DNA from: Roseibacillus persicicus
GTDB taxonomy: Bacteria; Verrucomicrobiota; Verrucomicrobiia; Verrucomicrobiales; Akkermansiaceae
DNA length: 64,000 nt
Assembly (NCBI RefSeq): GCF_014651675.1
Contig: NZ_BMXI01000008.1
Coordinates: forward strand, 124,001 to 188,000
Direction: 5' to 3'
The notes beneath the pieces were generated by a model that saw only the letters and a program-made list of their open reading frames with translations, was not told the origin of the DNA and did no database searches. A program made the position numbers and the translations under genes. Below, in pieces: positions 56,050 through 64,000 of this stretch; the first letter of the stretch is position 1; the number at the start of each line of letters is the position of its first letter.

Positions 56050-57405
56050 TCACTCCAATCCATAGTAGCGGCAGAAGGAGTCCAACTTGCCATCGGGTCG
56101 AATGACGTGGGTGCAGCAACGGTCGATGCGATCGTCGTCCCAGGTGCTGGCGTCCATGAAGGGTTTGATGAAGAGGCGGTAGGTGTCCTTTTCGCGCAGC
56201 TCGAACTGCTTCAGGATTTCCCCCAGTTCCGTATTGTCGCAGCCGCACTGCACGAGGTCGGAGAGGTTGTAGCGAATCTTGTCCTGCAAGAAGCCCTGCA
56301 CTTTGGCAAAGTCGATGAAGTGCGAAACACTGCGCGTGCCGAGGGGAGTCTTGAGCAAGTAGCCAATCGTCGCGCAGTTCGGGTCGCCGCAGGGCAGGGG
56401 GGTGAAGTCATCGGGCCAGAGCTCCTCGCCCGACTGCTCCATCAATCCCAAGATAACGTCCGCGGTATTCAGGCGGCGCTCTTGGGCGTGGGTGCGGCCG
56501 GAGTGGAACATGGGCTGGAAGGAGACGCCCCGACAGCTTTCGAATTCCAGCCCGAAGCGCACCGTCTCCCAGAGATGGGGCAGGTTCTCCGGCGTCACCG
56601 TCATCGCGAGGGTGACGGGCAGGGCGATGGATTCGCAATTGGCGAGAGCCATCTTTTTCATCGCCCGCAGGTCGGCCCCCCGCAATTCGACTTGGCCAGC
56701 CTCTTGGGGACCATCGAATTGTAAGTAGAGTTGGATGTGACCCCGGGAAGTGCGTTTGCCCAGCTCGGCGACAAAGTCTTTATCGCCCGCCAGCTTCACC
56801 CCATTGGTATTGATGAGGGCGTAGTCGATACGCGGTTCCTCATGGATCCAATCCAGCAGGGCAAAGAATTCGGGATGCAAAGTCGGTTCTCCGCCGGAAA
56901 GCTGCAGCAGCTCGATGTGGCCCTTGCGGTCCAGCACCCCGGTGATGCGTTGCTGCAGTGCGGCGAGGGAGTGATACTTCAGGCGTTCCCCCGTTCCCGA
57001 GGGCGAGTCAGCAAAACAAGTCGGACAAGCTAGATTGCACGAGTCCACAATCTCGATGAGGGCCAGGCAGGTGGAGAGCTTTTCGATGGTATCGGGTTGG
57101 CCGGCATTCTTTCCCAAGGTTCCTGGCAGTCCCGCCGAGTCCGCGGGCGAACAGGCGCAGCCCGGTCCACAGCGATTGTCCTCCGACCCCTGGGCCAGCC
57201 AATAGAAGCGGGCATCAGAGGAGATGAGGGAGGTGGAGGTGCCATGTTCCGGACAAGTCCGCCGCAGATGCACTTCGGACTTCCCGTCCTCATTGTTCAC
57301 CTTGAGAACCTCGCCCGGGACCCGGAGATGGCATTCGGGACAGCGGGAGGTGGTGCGCTTAATCTCCCGTGGATCACGGGAGAGGATGGGAGGAAGAGTG
57401 GTCAT
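56050..57405 (-). CDS. Radical SAM protein of the tetraether/membrane-spanning-lipid synthase (Tes/MJ0619) type
   Basis: A 451-residue radical SAM enzyme. The order of motifs follows archaeal MJ0619/Tes proteins: an N-terminal rubredoxin-like part (TTSRCPECHLRVPGEVLK, then RRTCPEHGTS and ISSDARFYW), a second Cys group (CGPGCACSP), and the radical SAM cluster Cys123-x3-Cys127-x2-Cys130 in CNLACPTC. Then come LLQLSGGEPTLHPEFFALL and ALINTNGVKLA, and a C-terminal Cys region (LPCGDPNCATIGYLLKTPLG, VQCGCDN, RCCTHV) for auxiliary clusters. Tes joins lipid chains through carbon-carbon bonds, and bacterial relatives (Mss) make membrane-spanning lipids. The same activity is inferred, not shown. The gene begins 2 bases after a small membrane-protein gene and is last in a four-gene operon. 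Confidence 0.78.
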   Translation of the reverse strand: MTTLPPILSRDPREIKRTTSRCPECHLRVPGEVLKVNNEDGKSEVHLRRTCPEHGTSTSLISSDARFYWLAQGSEDNRCGPGCACSPADSAGLPGTLGKNAGQPDTIEKLSTCLALIEIVDSCNLACPTCFADSPSGTGERLKYHSLAALQQRITGVLDRKGHIELLQLSGGEPTLHPEFFALLDWIHEEPRIDYALINTNGVKLAGDKDFVAELGKRTSRGHIQLYLQFDGPQEAGQVELRGADLRAMKKMALANCESIALPVTLAMTVTPENLPHLWETVRFGLEFESCRGVSFQPMFHSGRTHAQERRLNTADVILGLMEQSGEELWPDDFTPLPCGDPNCATIGYLLKTPLGTRSVSHFIDFAKVQGFLQDKIRYNLSDLVQCGCDNTELGEILKQFELREKDTYRLFIKPFMDASTWDDDRIDRCCTHVIRPDGKLDSFCRYYGLE

Positions 57406-57407
57406 GA

Positions 57408-57767
57408 TTAGAGAGAAATAAAGAGAAGGCAGCCGCCAAACGCAATGGTCACAAACACCAACGGAGTGACGAGGCATTGAATCAGGCAGAAGACGGTGGT
57501 CTCGAAGGCTAGGGCTTTGCCATGAATTCCTTCGCGGCCATCCCTATCGGTAATCTTGAGGATGGAGGCAAAGACACCAGCACAAATTGAGATCAGCAGA
57601 AGGAGGAATAGCAGCGCAAGGACGAGCTGTTGTTCAGTGAGAAAGCCAGTCGAACCGAAAGCGGCCCCGAGGAAGACGAGTCCGATTGATGAAATCCCCG
57701 GCAATACCCAACAGAGAAAGCTCAGCCACCCATGGAGGGGAGGTCGCGATGCCTTGGGTGGTGGAAT
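57408..57767 (-). CDS. Small membrane protein, paralogue 1 (start codon non-standard)
   Basis: By alignment with its two upstream neighbours the protein begins near an IPPPK motif and continues GWLSFLCWVLPGISSIGL, followed by spans LALLFLLLLISICAGVFASI and CLIQCLVTPLVFVTIAFGGC, giving three membrane segments in about 120 residues. No ATG, GTG or TTG exists between the upstream in-frame TAG (57789-57791) and the TTG at 57704, which lies inside the first span. Initiation at ATT (57767), ATC (57779) or CTG (57725) would be needed for a full protein; otherwise the gene is damaged. The radical SAM gene follows 2 bases after its stop. Function unknown. Confidence 0.6.
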   Translation of the reverse strand: MPPPKASRPPLHGWLSFLCWVLPGISSIGLVFLGAAFGSTGFLTEQQLVLALLFLLLLISICAGVFASILKITDRDGREGIHGKALAFETTVFCLIQCLVTPLVFVTIAFGGCLLFISL

Positions 57768-57859
57768 TTCACTGGAGATAGCCTGACGCTAGCAGTTTGC
57801 CACCCGCGCCCGAAATTGATTTCGCTGATAGAAAGATTGTTTATATCAATGTCAGCCTA

Positions 57860-58228
57860 TCAATTGCCCAGAAGAAGGTTGGCACCCACTAGGAAAGGGA
57901 TGGCCGAAATGGGGGCGGTGATGATTTGCCACAAACAGAAGGAAAAAGTCTCTCGCGCGAGAACCCGGACTTTCGTTTCTTCACTGCCATCGCGAAGAGA
58001 AACGACCTGCAGGGATGCAAACAAACCGCTGCCCCCAAGGACCAACAACCAAAAGGCAATTGCGCCCAGGAGAGTGGTTCGAGCTTCCACATGATAGCTG
58101 GATTGATTCCAATAGAGAACGGAATAGAGAACCCCCAAGACTGCCCCGGGAAGGATCCAGCAGAGGAAGGTCAGCCAGCGGTGGACGGCAGAAACGATCT
58201 TTTCTGCGGGAGGACGGCTGGGTTTCAT
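57860..58228 (-). CDS. Small membrane protein, paralogue 2
   Basis: A 122-residue protein with three hydrophobic spans: WLTFLCWILPGAVLGVLYSV, LLGAIAFWLLVLGGSGLFAS and FCLWQIITAPISAIPFLVGA. It shares with its two neighbours the pattern Pro-rich start, GWL/RWL plus F-C-W, GIFASI/GLFASL, an R-rich short cytosolic loop, and FCLxQ in the last span. I do not recognise a named family. It begins 18 bases after the stop of paralogue 3 on the same strand, and the operon leads to the radical SAM gene. Confidence 0.72.
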   Translation of the reverse strand: MKPSRPPAEKIVSAVHRWLTFLCWILPGAVLGVLYSVLYWNQSSYHVEARTTLLGAIAFWLLVLGGSGLFASLQVVSLRDGSEETKVRVLARETFSFCLWQIITAPISAIPFLVGANLLLGN

Positions 58229-58246
58229 CGAGGAGATTCGAACCTG

Positions 58247-58624
58247 TTAGGAAAAGATCGAAGAGACGGCTCCACAGCCCATCATAAAGGAAAAGGCGAC
58301 GACGGGAGTCACAAAGATTTGTGCCAGGCAGAAGAGGAAAGTTTGCCCGGCCACCGTGCGGGGAGTGACCCCGGAACTGCCCTCCAGGCGCGTGATTCGT
58401 AAGATTGAGGCGAAGATGCCCGAGCCAATCAGGAGGGCGAGCAGAACGAGAAGCAGAAGCTCATCGAGAATTTCGAGAAAGGGACTGCTGCTCCGGCGGG
58501 AGTAGGACAGAACGAAACTCAAGGTCACCGCCCCCAGCGCGGATAGGCCGGGAACAAGCCAGCAAAAAACCATCAGCCAGCCTTGCACCGCAGAGGGCTT
58601 CGGTGGCGGGATGTTTGGTTCCAT
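58247..58624 (-). CDS. Small membrane protein, paralogue 3
   Basis: A 125-residue protein, the first gene of the minus-strand operon. It starts MEPNIPPPKPSAVQGWLMVF and has spans VPGLSALGAVTLSFVL, LLLLVLLALLIGSGIFASIL and FLFCLAQIFVTPVVAFSFMM. The match to paralogues 1 and 2 is clear in IPPPK, GWL-x3-CW, GIFASIL and FCLAQ. A tandem triplication of one small membrane-protein gene is the simplest reading. Nothing indicates a catalytic role; a structural or partner role for the downstream radical SAM enzyme is conceivable. Confidence 0.74.
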   Translation of the reverse strand: MEPNIPPPKPSAVQGWLMVFCWLVPGLSALGAVTLSFVLSYSRRSSSPFLEILDELLLLVLLALLIGSGIFASILRITRLEGSSGVTPRTVAGQTFLFCLAQIFVTPVVAFSFMMGCGAVSSIFS

Positions 58625-58686
58625 GCGGGGATCCTAACAAGAGCGGGACTCGGGCAAAACCAGATTATCCTCAGCCTAAAAATAAG

Positions 58687-58721
58687 AACCCCGCCTTCCT
58701 GTGGGGGGGGAAGGCGGGGTT
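58687..58721 (-). terminator. Rho-independent terminator
   Basis: Perfect 13-base arms (AACCCCGCCTTCC and its complement) flank a 9-base loop; read on the minus strand the stem is followed by a T-rich run. It lies about 70 bases after the stop of the PEP-CTERM gene at 58793-59518 and separates that gene from the membrane-protein operon. Confidence 0.88.
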
Positions 58722-58792
58722 TTGTGGGTTTTTAGGGGTTTTCTTTGGGCTGTATGGGTTTTTGGTTTGGGTTTTTTTGTAGGGGAAATGTT

Positions 58793-59518
58793 TTAGCTGC
58801 GGCGTCGCACAGTTAGAAAGCCAAGGCCGATGAGACCAAGAATGGCAGTGCTGGGTTCAGGGATTGAGGTCTGGGAGAACGAGACGTTATCATAATCCAC
58901 CGCTGAGTTGTTATAGTTTGTTGCCTGATTACTAAAGCCGAATTGAACGAATCCTCCGACCATGCCGGCATCGATCGTCACTTCCAGCTCTTCGCTGATA
59001 GGCCCAGCCAAGGTCGAAGTATCGGCAGTGGGGAAGGCGAGAAGAGTGCTGAAGTCATTGGGAAAAACTTTAATGAAGGCGATGGCGGTCGATGGCGGTA
59101 GCAATGCATTGGTTGCGGCGGGCGCAGCGTCGAACGAGAAATACCAAGTGGAGCCCACATCGTCGATGGTGATGGCTTGCTGCTGGTAAACGTTCATCTC
59201 GATTATGTTTCCCGCACCCTGATCCCCAGCGTTACCGTAGTCGCTGTAGACGACCATCTGCTGATCCCCGGGAGTGCCAGAGAGACCTGCGGCAGAAGCT
59301 CCTCCAAAGTTGGTACCACCAAAATATCCCCCCAAATAGTTTGCTCCGGTAGGGTCGAAGACATTGGCAAACCATTGCCATCCTTCACCACCAAGTGACG
59401 CGGCGGAATCTGAGGCGTCAAGAGAGTCGAAGTTGGATGCGAAGCCGACAATGGCGCCGTTTGACATTCCAGCTGCAAGATTTATTGAGACGGCCACGCC
59501 TATCAGTTTGTTCTTCAT
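58793..59518 (-). CDS. PEP-CTERM secreted protein
   Basis: A 241-residue exported protein with a signal peptide (KLIGVAVSINLAAGMSNG), one beta-sandwich domain (GFASNFDSLDASDSAASLGG to VQFGFSNQATNYNN) and the C-terminal IPEPSTAILGLIGLGFLTV-RRRS sorting tail. The region DYDNVSFSQTSIPEPS just before the tail is the usual end of such domains. It is monocistronic between a terminator and a 364-base intergenic region (59519-59882), in which I see AT-rich sequence and one short hairpin (CGGT/ACCG) but no gene. Confidence 0.87.
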   Translation of the reverse strand: MKNKLIGVAVSINLAAGMSNGAIVGFASNFDSLDASDSAASLGGEGWQWFANVFDPTGANYLGGYFGGTNFGGASAAGLSGTPGDQQMVVYSDYGNAGDQGAGNIIEMNVYQQQAITIDDVGSTWYFSFDAAPAATNALLPPSTAIAFIKVFPNDFSTLLAFPTADTSTLAGPISEELEVTIDAGMVGGFVQFGFSNQATNYNNSAVDYDNVSFSQTSIPEPSTAILGLIGLGFLTVRRRS

Positions 59519-59882
59519 GGGTCTTTCAGCAAAGCAAAGTCGGGGACTAAATCAACACAAAAATTGCATGAAGTTACATATTCTCCAGAAGGCAAAGAAC
59601 CGGAGGTCCCTAAAGCGAAATTGCTGGGTGGATTTTCTCAGCGCCTCGGTTTAACCGGGGAAAAATTTTACTCTTTGTTTCCGTCGGAATGTTATTTTTT
59701 CTTCGGAATTAGTCGAAAGCTTCACCAGTTCCTCATCTCTTCGTGCTTTGGCTTTAAGAAGCAACTGAGGTCAGTACCTCTCGTCTAAGGTTGAACTTTC
59801 AGTTCGGATTGTATATCGAAGTCGTCATTATCGAACTTCTATTTTTGAAGTTTGGTAATGAAGCAAACAACAACAATGCAGC

Positions 59883-62393
59883 ATGATTAGGACAACGCTT
59901 TTTCTAACGGTTCTGTTTGTTTTCGCGAATCATCTCGCGGCAAATAGTCAGGTCGTCACTACCCATTCGGACCAGGATGATAATCCCGTCGGTTCCGAGC
60001 TCTCACTGCGCGAGGCGATTCGCGAGGCGGGTGACGAGCTTTCCACCATTACCTTTGATCCCAGTGTGGGCGCCCAGCGCTTTTTTATAACCGGAGAGTC
60101 GCTTTTGATTTCAGATCCTGAGCCCTCCAATGAAGTGAACGGAGCCTTGATCATCGATGCCTCTGCTTTGGAGGAACCCATCGTAATTTCTGCGATTGGT
60201 CTGCCCGCCGATACGGACGCGTTCAATGTCACCAATCGGAGCCTCATCTTGAAAAATGTGATCATCGAGGATGCTCCCCGCTATGGCATCCTGGCTGCAT
60301 ATGGGGATGCCAGTGATATCACTTTGGAGGATGTGATCATTCGTTACTGTGGGAACAGTGGGATTAATTTTGCTTCGGGAGACCTTGTGATGAGTCGCTG
60401 CGAAGTGCATGGCAATGGTTTGAAAAAGAAGACCAATGATTCTGCTGGATACGGTTTGCGCTTCTATTTCGGTCGCACAGTGGAGATTCGGGAGAGCTGC
60501 TTCTATCACAATTTTGGGGGAGGGGTTGCCATTTCGGGGCTCCCGGACAATCGATTCGAAAAGGGCTTTCTATCCAACTGCACCATTGCGGAAAATGGGT
60601 TGTCGAAAAGCAAGTCGGACGCGGGCGGGGTTCATACCGAGGGCTCATTGCCTATCATCATGGCCGATTGCACCATCGTCGACAATTTGGGTGGTGGGGT
60701 CGCGGGTGGAAGCAATTTGGCTCTCTATAGTTGTATCGTGGCCCGAAACCGGGAGGAAAATAGTGGTGAACTTCTCAACTTGATTGACCACGCGTCTTCG
60801 CGAATCGACTCAATGGGATACAATCTTTGCGATACCACTCCGGCCGCACTGGCTCACTCCGGTGATGTGCTTGGGGTGGACCCCAAGTTGTCTCGATTGG
60901 GATACTTCGGAGGGGTAGTGCCGACTTGCTTCCCAGAGCCTGGTTCGCCTGCGCTTGGGGCCGGAAATCCCGGGCACGCGAATGCGTTCTTTGAAGGTCT
61001 TTACGATGGACGCGGGTTTGCGCGCAATGCCAGTCGATCCGGGGCTCCAGCCTCGAACATTCGGGATATCGGGGCGGTGGAAGCCGCGACCCACGTGGCC
61101 TACTATGTGACCTCTGCCGGGACCGATGGCCCGGGCACCCTGGATACGATGATCAACGCGCCGGGTCCCGCCAATCGCCGCATCATCTTCAGCCCCGCAA
61201 TGAGCGGAGCAACGATTTCGGTGGGCTCTCTGGAATTGGGGAGTGGGGCCCATATCGACTTCGACGCCAGCAGCCTGGCGGTGCCGCTGACCTTGCAGAC
61301 AACGAACAGCCAGCGGGGTTTCTGGTTGCGGGAAGGAGCCAGCGCGTCCTTTCAGAATATTCGCTTTCGATCATCGGGAAGTTCCTCCAGTGAACCGTTT
61401 TTCGCAGTGGCCAGAGGTTCCCGGTTGGGAGCGAATCGATGCGAATACAGTGGCAATGCCCGCCGCTTCATCTCGTTGGATATCACGGCCGGTCTCGCTT
61501 CCCGCGTACTTCTCAACGAATGCAACTTTGAGGATAATGTGATGTCGGCAGGGGCTATTATTTCAGCCAGTCAACAAGCTCCTTCGATTCAGATCTGGAA
61601 TTCGACCTTTGATGGCAATGAAAGCACTGGAGCCAGCGTGAGTGCGGCGATGATTGCCTATTCGGGAACGGACCGGAGTGTGTTGGAGGTGCGAAATTGC
61701 ACCTTTGACGGCACTGTTGGAGCGGCGGTGTATAGCAACAATTCGCGTCTCTGGGTCAACTATTCAACCTTCTCCCAAAGCCATGGGCCCGGGGCGCTGG
61801 TTATCCAGAATGGAAGCTACAATCGGGTGAGCAACAGTCTTTTCTACGAGAATACGAGTAGTTTGGATGTGCTCGGAAAGGCTGACCTGAATGTGGTGGT
61901 CAATGCGGGCAACTTCCGATGGGATGGGAATTGGAGCACTATTGCGGGCACCTCGTTCGCTAGTCAGAACGACTTCGTTCTCGCTCCGTTGGGTGAGTAT
62001 GGGGGCTTTTGGAGAACCCGCCCCTTGTTAGAGGAAAGCATCTTGATCGGGAGCAATGAAGATGCCGCCCGGCGGGTCTTTGACGCTCACTACGACCATG
62101 TGACCCTGGCAGTCCTCCCGACTCCGGGAGCGGTGGCAACATTCGCGGATTATGAATCGACCGATGGAGCTATCGATCTGACTTTGGTCAATGTCGCTTC
62201 TGGCCAAGCCGAGGTCGAGGTCACTGCCCCGCCGGCTATTCTCCTGCAATTCTATGGTGGAGAAGACTTGTCCTCGCTGGTGCCCATCGATTCCGCGTTC
62301 TCGACCAACAGTATGGCCCCGGAGGCTCATACCGTTACCCTACCGGCGGTTCTGCCAGAGAAGTATTTTCTACAGATTCGCTCAGTGCTCTGA
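59883..62393 (+). CDS. Secreted right-handed beta-helix repeat protein
   Basis: An 836-residue exported protein. The signal peptide (TLFLTVLFVFANHLAANS) is followed by HSDQDDNPVGSELSLREAIR, the CSLREAI-like start typical of these beta-helix proteins, here without the Cys. Two helix blocks follow: residues 85-280 (LILKNVIIEDAPRYGILAAY, LVMSRCEVHGNG, FLSNCTIAENGLS, ADCTIVDNLGGGV) and residues 500-660 (VLLNECNFEDN, IWNSTFDGNES, VRNCTFDGTVGA), each after a YYVTSAGTDGPGT-type linker. Related proteins bind or cut polysaccharides, but no lyase residues are evident. It has no PEP-CTERM tail. It ends one base before the convergent uvrA stop. Confidence 0.83.
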   Translation: MIRTTLFLTVLFVFANHLAANSQVVTTHSDQDDNPVGSELSLREAIREAGDELSTITFDPSVGAQRFFITGESLLISDPEPSNEVNGALIIDASALEEPIVISAIGLPADTDAFNVTNRSLILKNVIIEDAPRYGILAAYGDASDITLEDVIIRYCGNSGINFASGDLVMSRCEVHGNGLKKKTNDSAGYGLRFYFGRTVEIRESCFYHNFGGGVAISGLPDNRFEKGFLSNCTIAENGLSKSKSDAGGVHTEGSLPIIMADCTIVDNLGGGVAGGSNLALYSCIVARNREENSGELLNLIDHASSRIDSMGYNLCDTTPAALAHSGDVLGVDPKLSRLGYFGGVVPTCFPEPGSPALGAGNPGHANAFFEGLYDGRGFARNASRSGAPASNIRDIGAVEAATHVAYYVTSAGTDGPGTLDTMINAPGPANRRIIFSPAMSGATISVGSLELGSGAHIDFDASSLAVPLTLQTTNSQRGFWLREGASASFQNIRFRSSGSSSSEPFFAVARGSRLGANRCEYSGNARRFISLDITAGLASRVLLNECNFEDNVMSAGAIISASQQAPSIQIWNSTFDGNESTGASVSAAMIAYSGTDRSVLEVRNCTFDGTVGAAVYSNNSRLWVNYSTFSQSHGPGALVIQNGSYNRVSNSLFYENTSSLDVLGKADLNVVVNAGNFRWDGNWSTIAGTSFASQNDFVLAPLGEYGGFWRTRPLLEESILIGSNEDAARRVFDAHYDHVTLAVLPTPGAVATFADYESTDGAIDLTLVNVASGQAEVEVTAPPAILLQFYGGEDLSSLVPIDSAFSTNSMAPEAHTVTLPAVLPEKYFLQIRSVL

Positions 62394-62394
62394 T

Positions 62395-64000
62395 TCACAG
62401 AGCGCTTTTCAGGAAAGGCGCGGTCTGAGATTTTTTAGAGTTAGCGACTTGTTCGGGAGTGCCTTGGGCGACGATCGTTCCACCATCAGATCCGGCTTCG
62501 GGGCCGATGTCGATGATGTAGTCCGCTTGCGCCGCGAGGTCCATGTGGTGCTCGATGACGATGACGGTGTGACCTTCCTCGACCAGGCGATGGAGAACGT
62601 CGATGAGCTTGGCCACGTCGCTGGCGTGCAGTCCGATGCTGGGTTCTTCGATGAGATAGAGGTTCGCGATCTTCATGCCCGAGAGCGCGGCTTTGGGGGA
62701 GCGCCCTTTGATCAGTTGCGAGACCAGTTTGATGCGCTGGGCCTCTCCGCCACTGAGGGTGGGGCTGGGTTGGCCGAGCTGCAGATAGCCCAGTCCAGTG
62801 TCCGCGAGGAGGGAAAGGGTTTTGCTGAGCTTGGGCACCGCCGAAAAGAATTCCGCGCTTTCCGCGATGGTCATGTGCAGGACCTCGCCGATGTTGCGGC
62901 CATTGTAGGTGACCTCCAGGGTGGCGGGATTGTAGCGGTCGCCCTCGCAGGCTTCGCAGTCAATCCAGGTGGCGGGCAGGAAGTCCATCTCCAGCTTGAT
63001 GCGTCCATTGCCTTTGCAGTCCGGGCATTGGCCTTCTTTATTATTGAAGGAAAAGCGCCCGGCATCGAAGCCCCGCATGCGGGCCTCGGGCAGGAGGGCG
63101 AAGAGCTTGCGGATTTCGTCGAAGAGTTTGACGTAGGTCGCGGGGCAGGAGCGCGAGGTCTTTCCGATGGGGGTTTGGTCGACCTCGTAGCAGGCTTTGA
63201 GATTTTGAAAGCCGCTGATCGACTTCCAGGTCTTCTCGACGGACTTTTTGGAAAGAGAGTCGAAGGCCGGCTTGATGGTGCCGCGCATCAGGGAAGACTT
63301 CCCGCAACCCGAGACTCCGGTGAGAACGGTGAGCCGTTCCAAGGGAATGGCCGCGTCAATGTTCTTGAGGTTGTTGTGGGTGCAGCCCTTCAACTTGAGC
63401 CAACCCTTGGAAGAGTTCTTGGCAGGAATCCTGCGCCGCGGTGGTTTGAGGAAAGGCTGATGCTCGTGACCGGTGGCCGCGATGAGTGCTCCGCCCAGTC
63501 GTCCCGCGCCGGGTCCGAGGTGAATCTGGGTGTCCGCGCGGTCCATGGTTTCTTCATCGTGTTCGACGATGAGGAGGCTGTTGCCCTTTTGCTGGAGAGC
63601 GCGCAGGGTGTCTAACAACTTCACGTTGTCGCGGGGATGCAGCCCGATGGTGGGCTCGTCGAGAACGTAGAGCACGCCCCGCAAGTTTGAGCCCAGCTGG
63701 GCAGCGAGTCGGATTCGCTGGGCCTCACCACCCGACAGGGTATTGGCTGAACGGTCGAGAGAGAGATAGCCCAGCCCAACCTCGGCGAGAAAGTGGAGGC
63801 GCTGGGTGAGCTCGGGCAAGATGTCGCGGGCGATCAGTTTGTCGCGACCAGTGAACTCCAGGGCCTCGATGGTGTCCTTGGCTTGCAAGACCGATTGGTT
63901 GGCAAGTGCGGGCAAGGAGAGGTGCATCTCCTCGGAGATGTAGACGTGACGTGCATCCTCATTGAGACGGGTGCCGTAGCAATCGGGGCAGATGATGAGC
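62395..64000 (-). CDS. uvrA: Excinuclease ABC subunit UvrA (C-terminal part)
   Basis: The damage-recognition ATPase of nucleotide excision repair. The reading frame is open to the window end, so the N-terminal half is missing. Visible are CPDCYGTRLNEDARHVYI of the first zinc finger, the first ABC signature NTLSGGEAQRIRLAAQLGSN and Walker B YVLDEPTIGLHPRDN, the second P-loop LTGVSGCGKSSLMRGTI, the second zinc finger (CPDCKGNGRIKLEM then CEAC), and the second signature PTLSGGEAQRIKL. The last Walker B reads LYLIEEPSIGLH rather than the usual LDEPT, a variant I know from UvrA proteins of the PVC group. Sequence ends LKSAL. Confidence 0.95.
   Translation of the reverse strand, partial: LIICPDCYGTRLNEDARHVYISEEMHLSLPALANQSVLQAKDTIEALEFTGRDKLIARDILPELTQRLHFLAEVGLGYLSLDRSANTLSGGEAQRIRLAAQLGSNLRGVLYVLDEPTIGLHPRDNVKLLDTLRALQQKGNSLLIVEHDEETMDRADTQIHLGPGAGRLGGALIAATGHEHQPFLKPPRRRIPAKNSSKGWLKLKGCTHNNLKNIDAAIPLERLTVLTGVSGCGKSSLMRGTIKPAFDSLSKKSVEKTWKSISGFQNLKACYEVDQTPIGKTSRSCPATYVKLFDEIRKLFALLPEARMRGFDAGRFSFNNKEGQCPDCKGNGRIKLEMDFLPATWIDCEACEGDRYNPATLEVTYNGRNIGEVLHMTIAESAEFFSAVPKLSKTLSLLADTGLGYLQLGQPSPTLSGGEAQRIKLVSQLIKGRSPKAALSGMKIANLYLIEEPSIGLHASDVAKLIDVLHRLVEEGHTVIVIEHHMDLAAQADYIIDIGPEAGSDGGTIVAQGTPEQVANSKKSQTAPFLKSAL

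Noticed and set aside
62191-63615. 474-codon plus-strand frame overlapping uvrA
   Set aside because: Antisense shadow of UvrA; no independent motifs.

Overview
The window looks like chromosomal DNA of a marine Verrucomicrobiota, probably order Verrucomicrobiales (Roseibacillus/Haloferula-like). The reasons are four PEP-CTERM secreted proteins ending in the compact 'PEP-hydrophobic-RRRR/RRRS' tail seen in this phylum, three secreted sulfatases, LL-diaminopimelate aminotransferase (DapL), an ECF-sigma/FecR-LamG cassette, an autotransporter-type beta-strand protein, and large secreted propeller and beta-helix proteins. No taxon marker such as rRNA is present, so the rank is inferred.

Layout. 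1-1.2 kb: the 5' part of argH, a small protein and an AraC-type regulator, all on the minus strand. 1.5-6.8 kb: the most striking block, a three-gene operon for a PhcB-like SAM methyltransferase, a 907-residue kinase-receiver-kinase protein and a PhcQ-like response regulator; this matches the phcB-phcS-phcR-phcQ quorum-sensing locus of Ralstonia with PhcS and PhcR apparently fused. 6.8-10.3 kb: EthD-type protein, RecQ helicase and two uncharacterised proteins. 10.3-13.5 kb: a tmk gene that looks foreign, beside the truncated start of an older tmk and a 20-base copy of the anticodon arm of tRNA-Arg(TCT); the intact tRNA lies 2.4 kb away beyond a sulfatase and a membrane protein. 13.6-21 kb: second sulfatase, UspA, a DUF58/transglutaminase pair and ribD. 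21-29 kb: secreted LamG/MAM-like protein, third sulfatase, prolyl oligopeptidase, filamentous-haemagglutinin-like protein and a DUF1194 PEP-CTERM protein.

29-35 kb: exported CHAT-protease/TPR protein, an ankyrin-repeat L,D-transpeptidase lipoprotein and dapL, all on the minus strand. 35-41.6 kb: EF-hand protein, a large secreted propeller protein ending in an azurin-type copper domain, then sigma factor, FecR/LamG protein and AraC regulator with overlapping ends. 41.7-50.4 kb: two secreted proteins sharing one N-terminal module, a decayed IS4-type transposase, the beta-strand PEP-CTERM protein, and a REP-associated tyrosine transposase with repeats upstream. 50.5-53.4 kb: SDR oxidoreductase, spermidine-synthase-like and Lgt-like proteins and a membrane protein. 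53.6-62.4 kb: a BNR-like secreted protein; a minus-strand operon of three paralogous small membrane proteins feeding into a radical SAM protein of the archaeal tetraether-synthase (Tes/MJ0619) type; a PEP-CTERM protein; and a beta-helix secreted protein. The window ends inside uvrA.

Functional picture: housekeeping genes (argH, recQ, tmk, ribD, dapL, uvrA, tRNA-Arg) are interspersed with a large secreted-protein and envelope repertoire aimed at polysaccharide breakdown and the cell surface. There is one probable lipid-signal quorum-sensing operon and one candidate membrane-lipid-modifying operon. All assignments come from reading motifs by eye; no database search was run.
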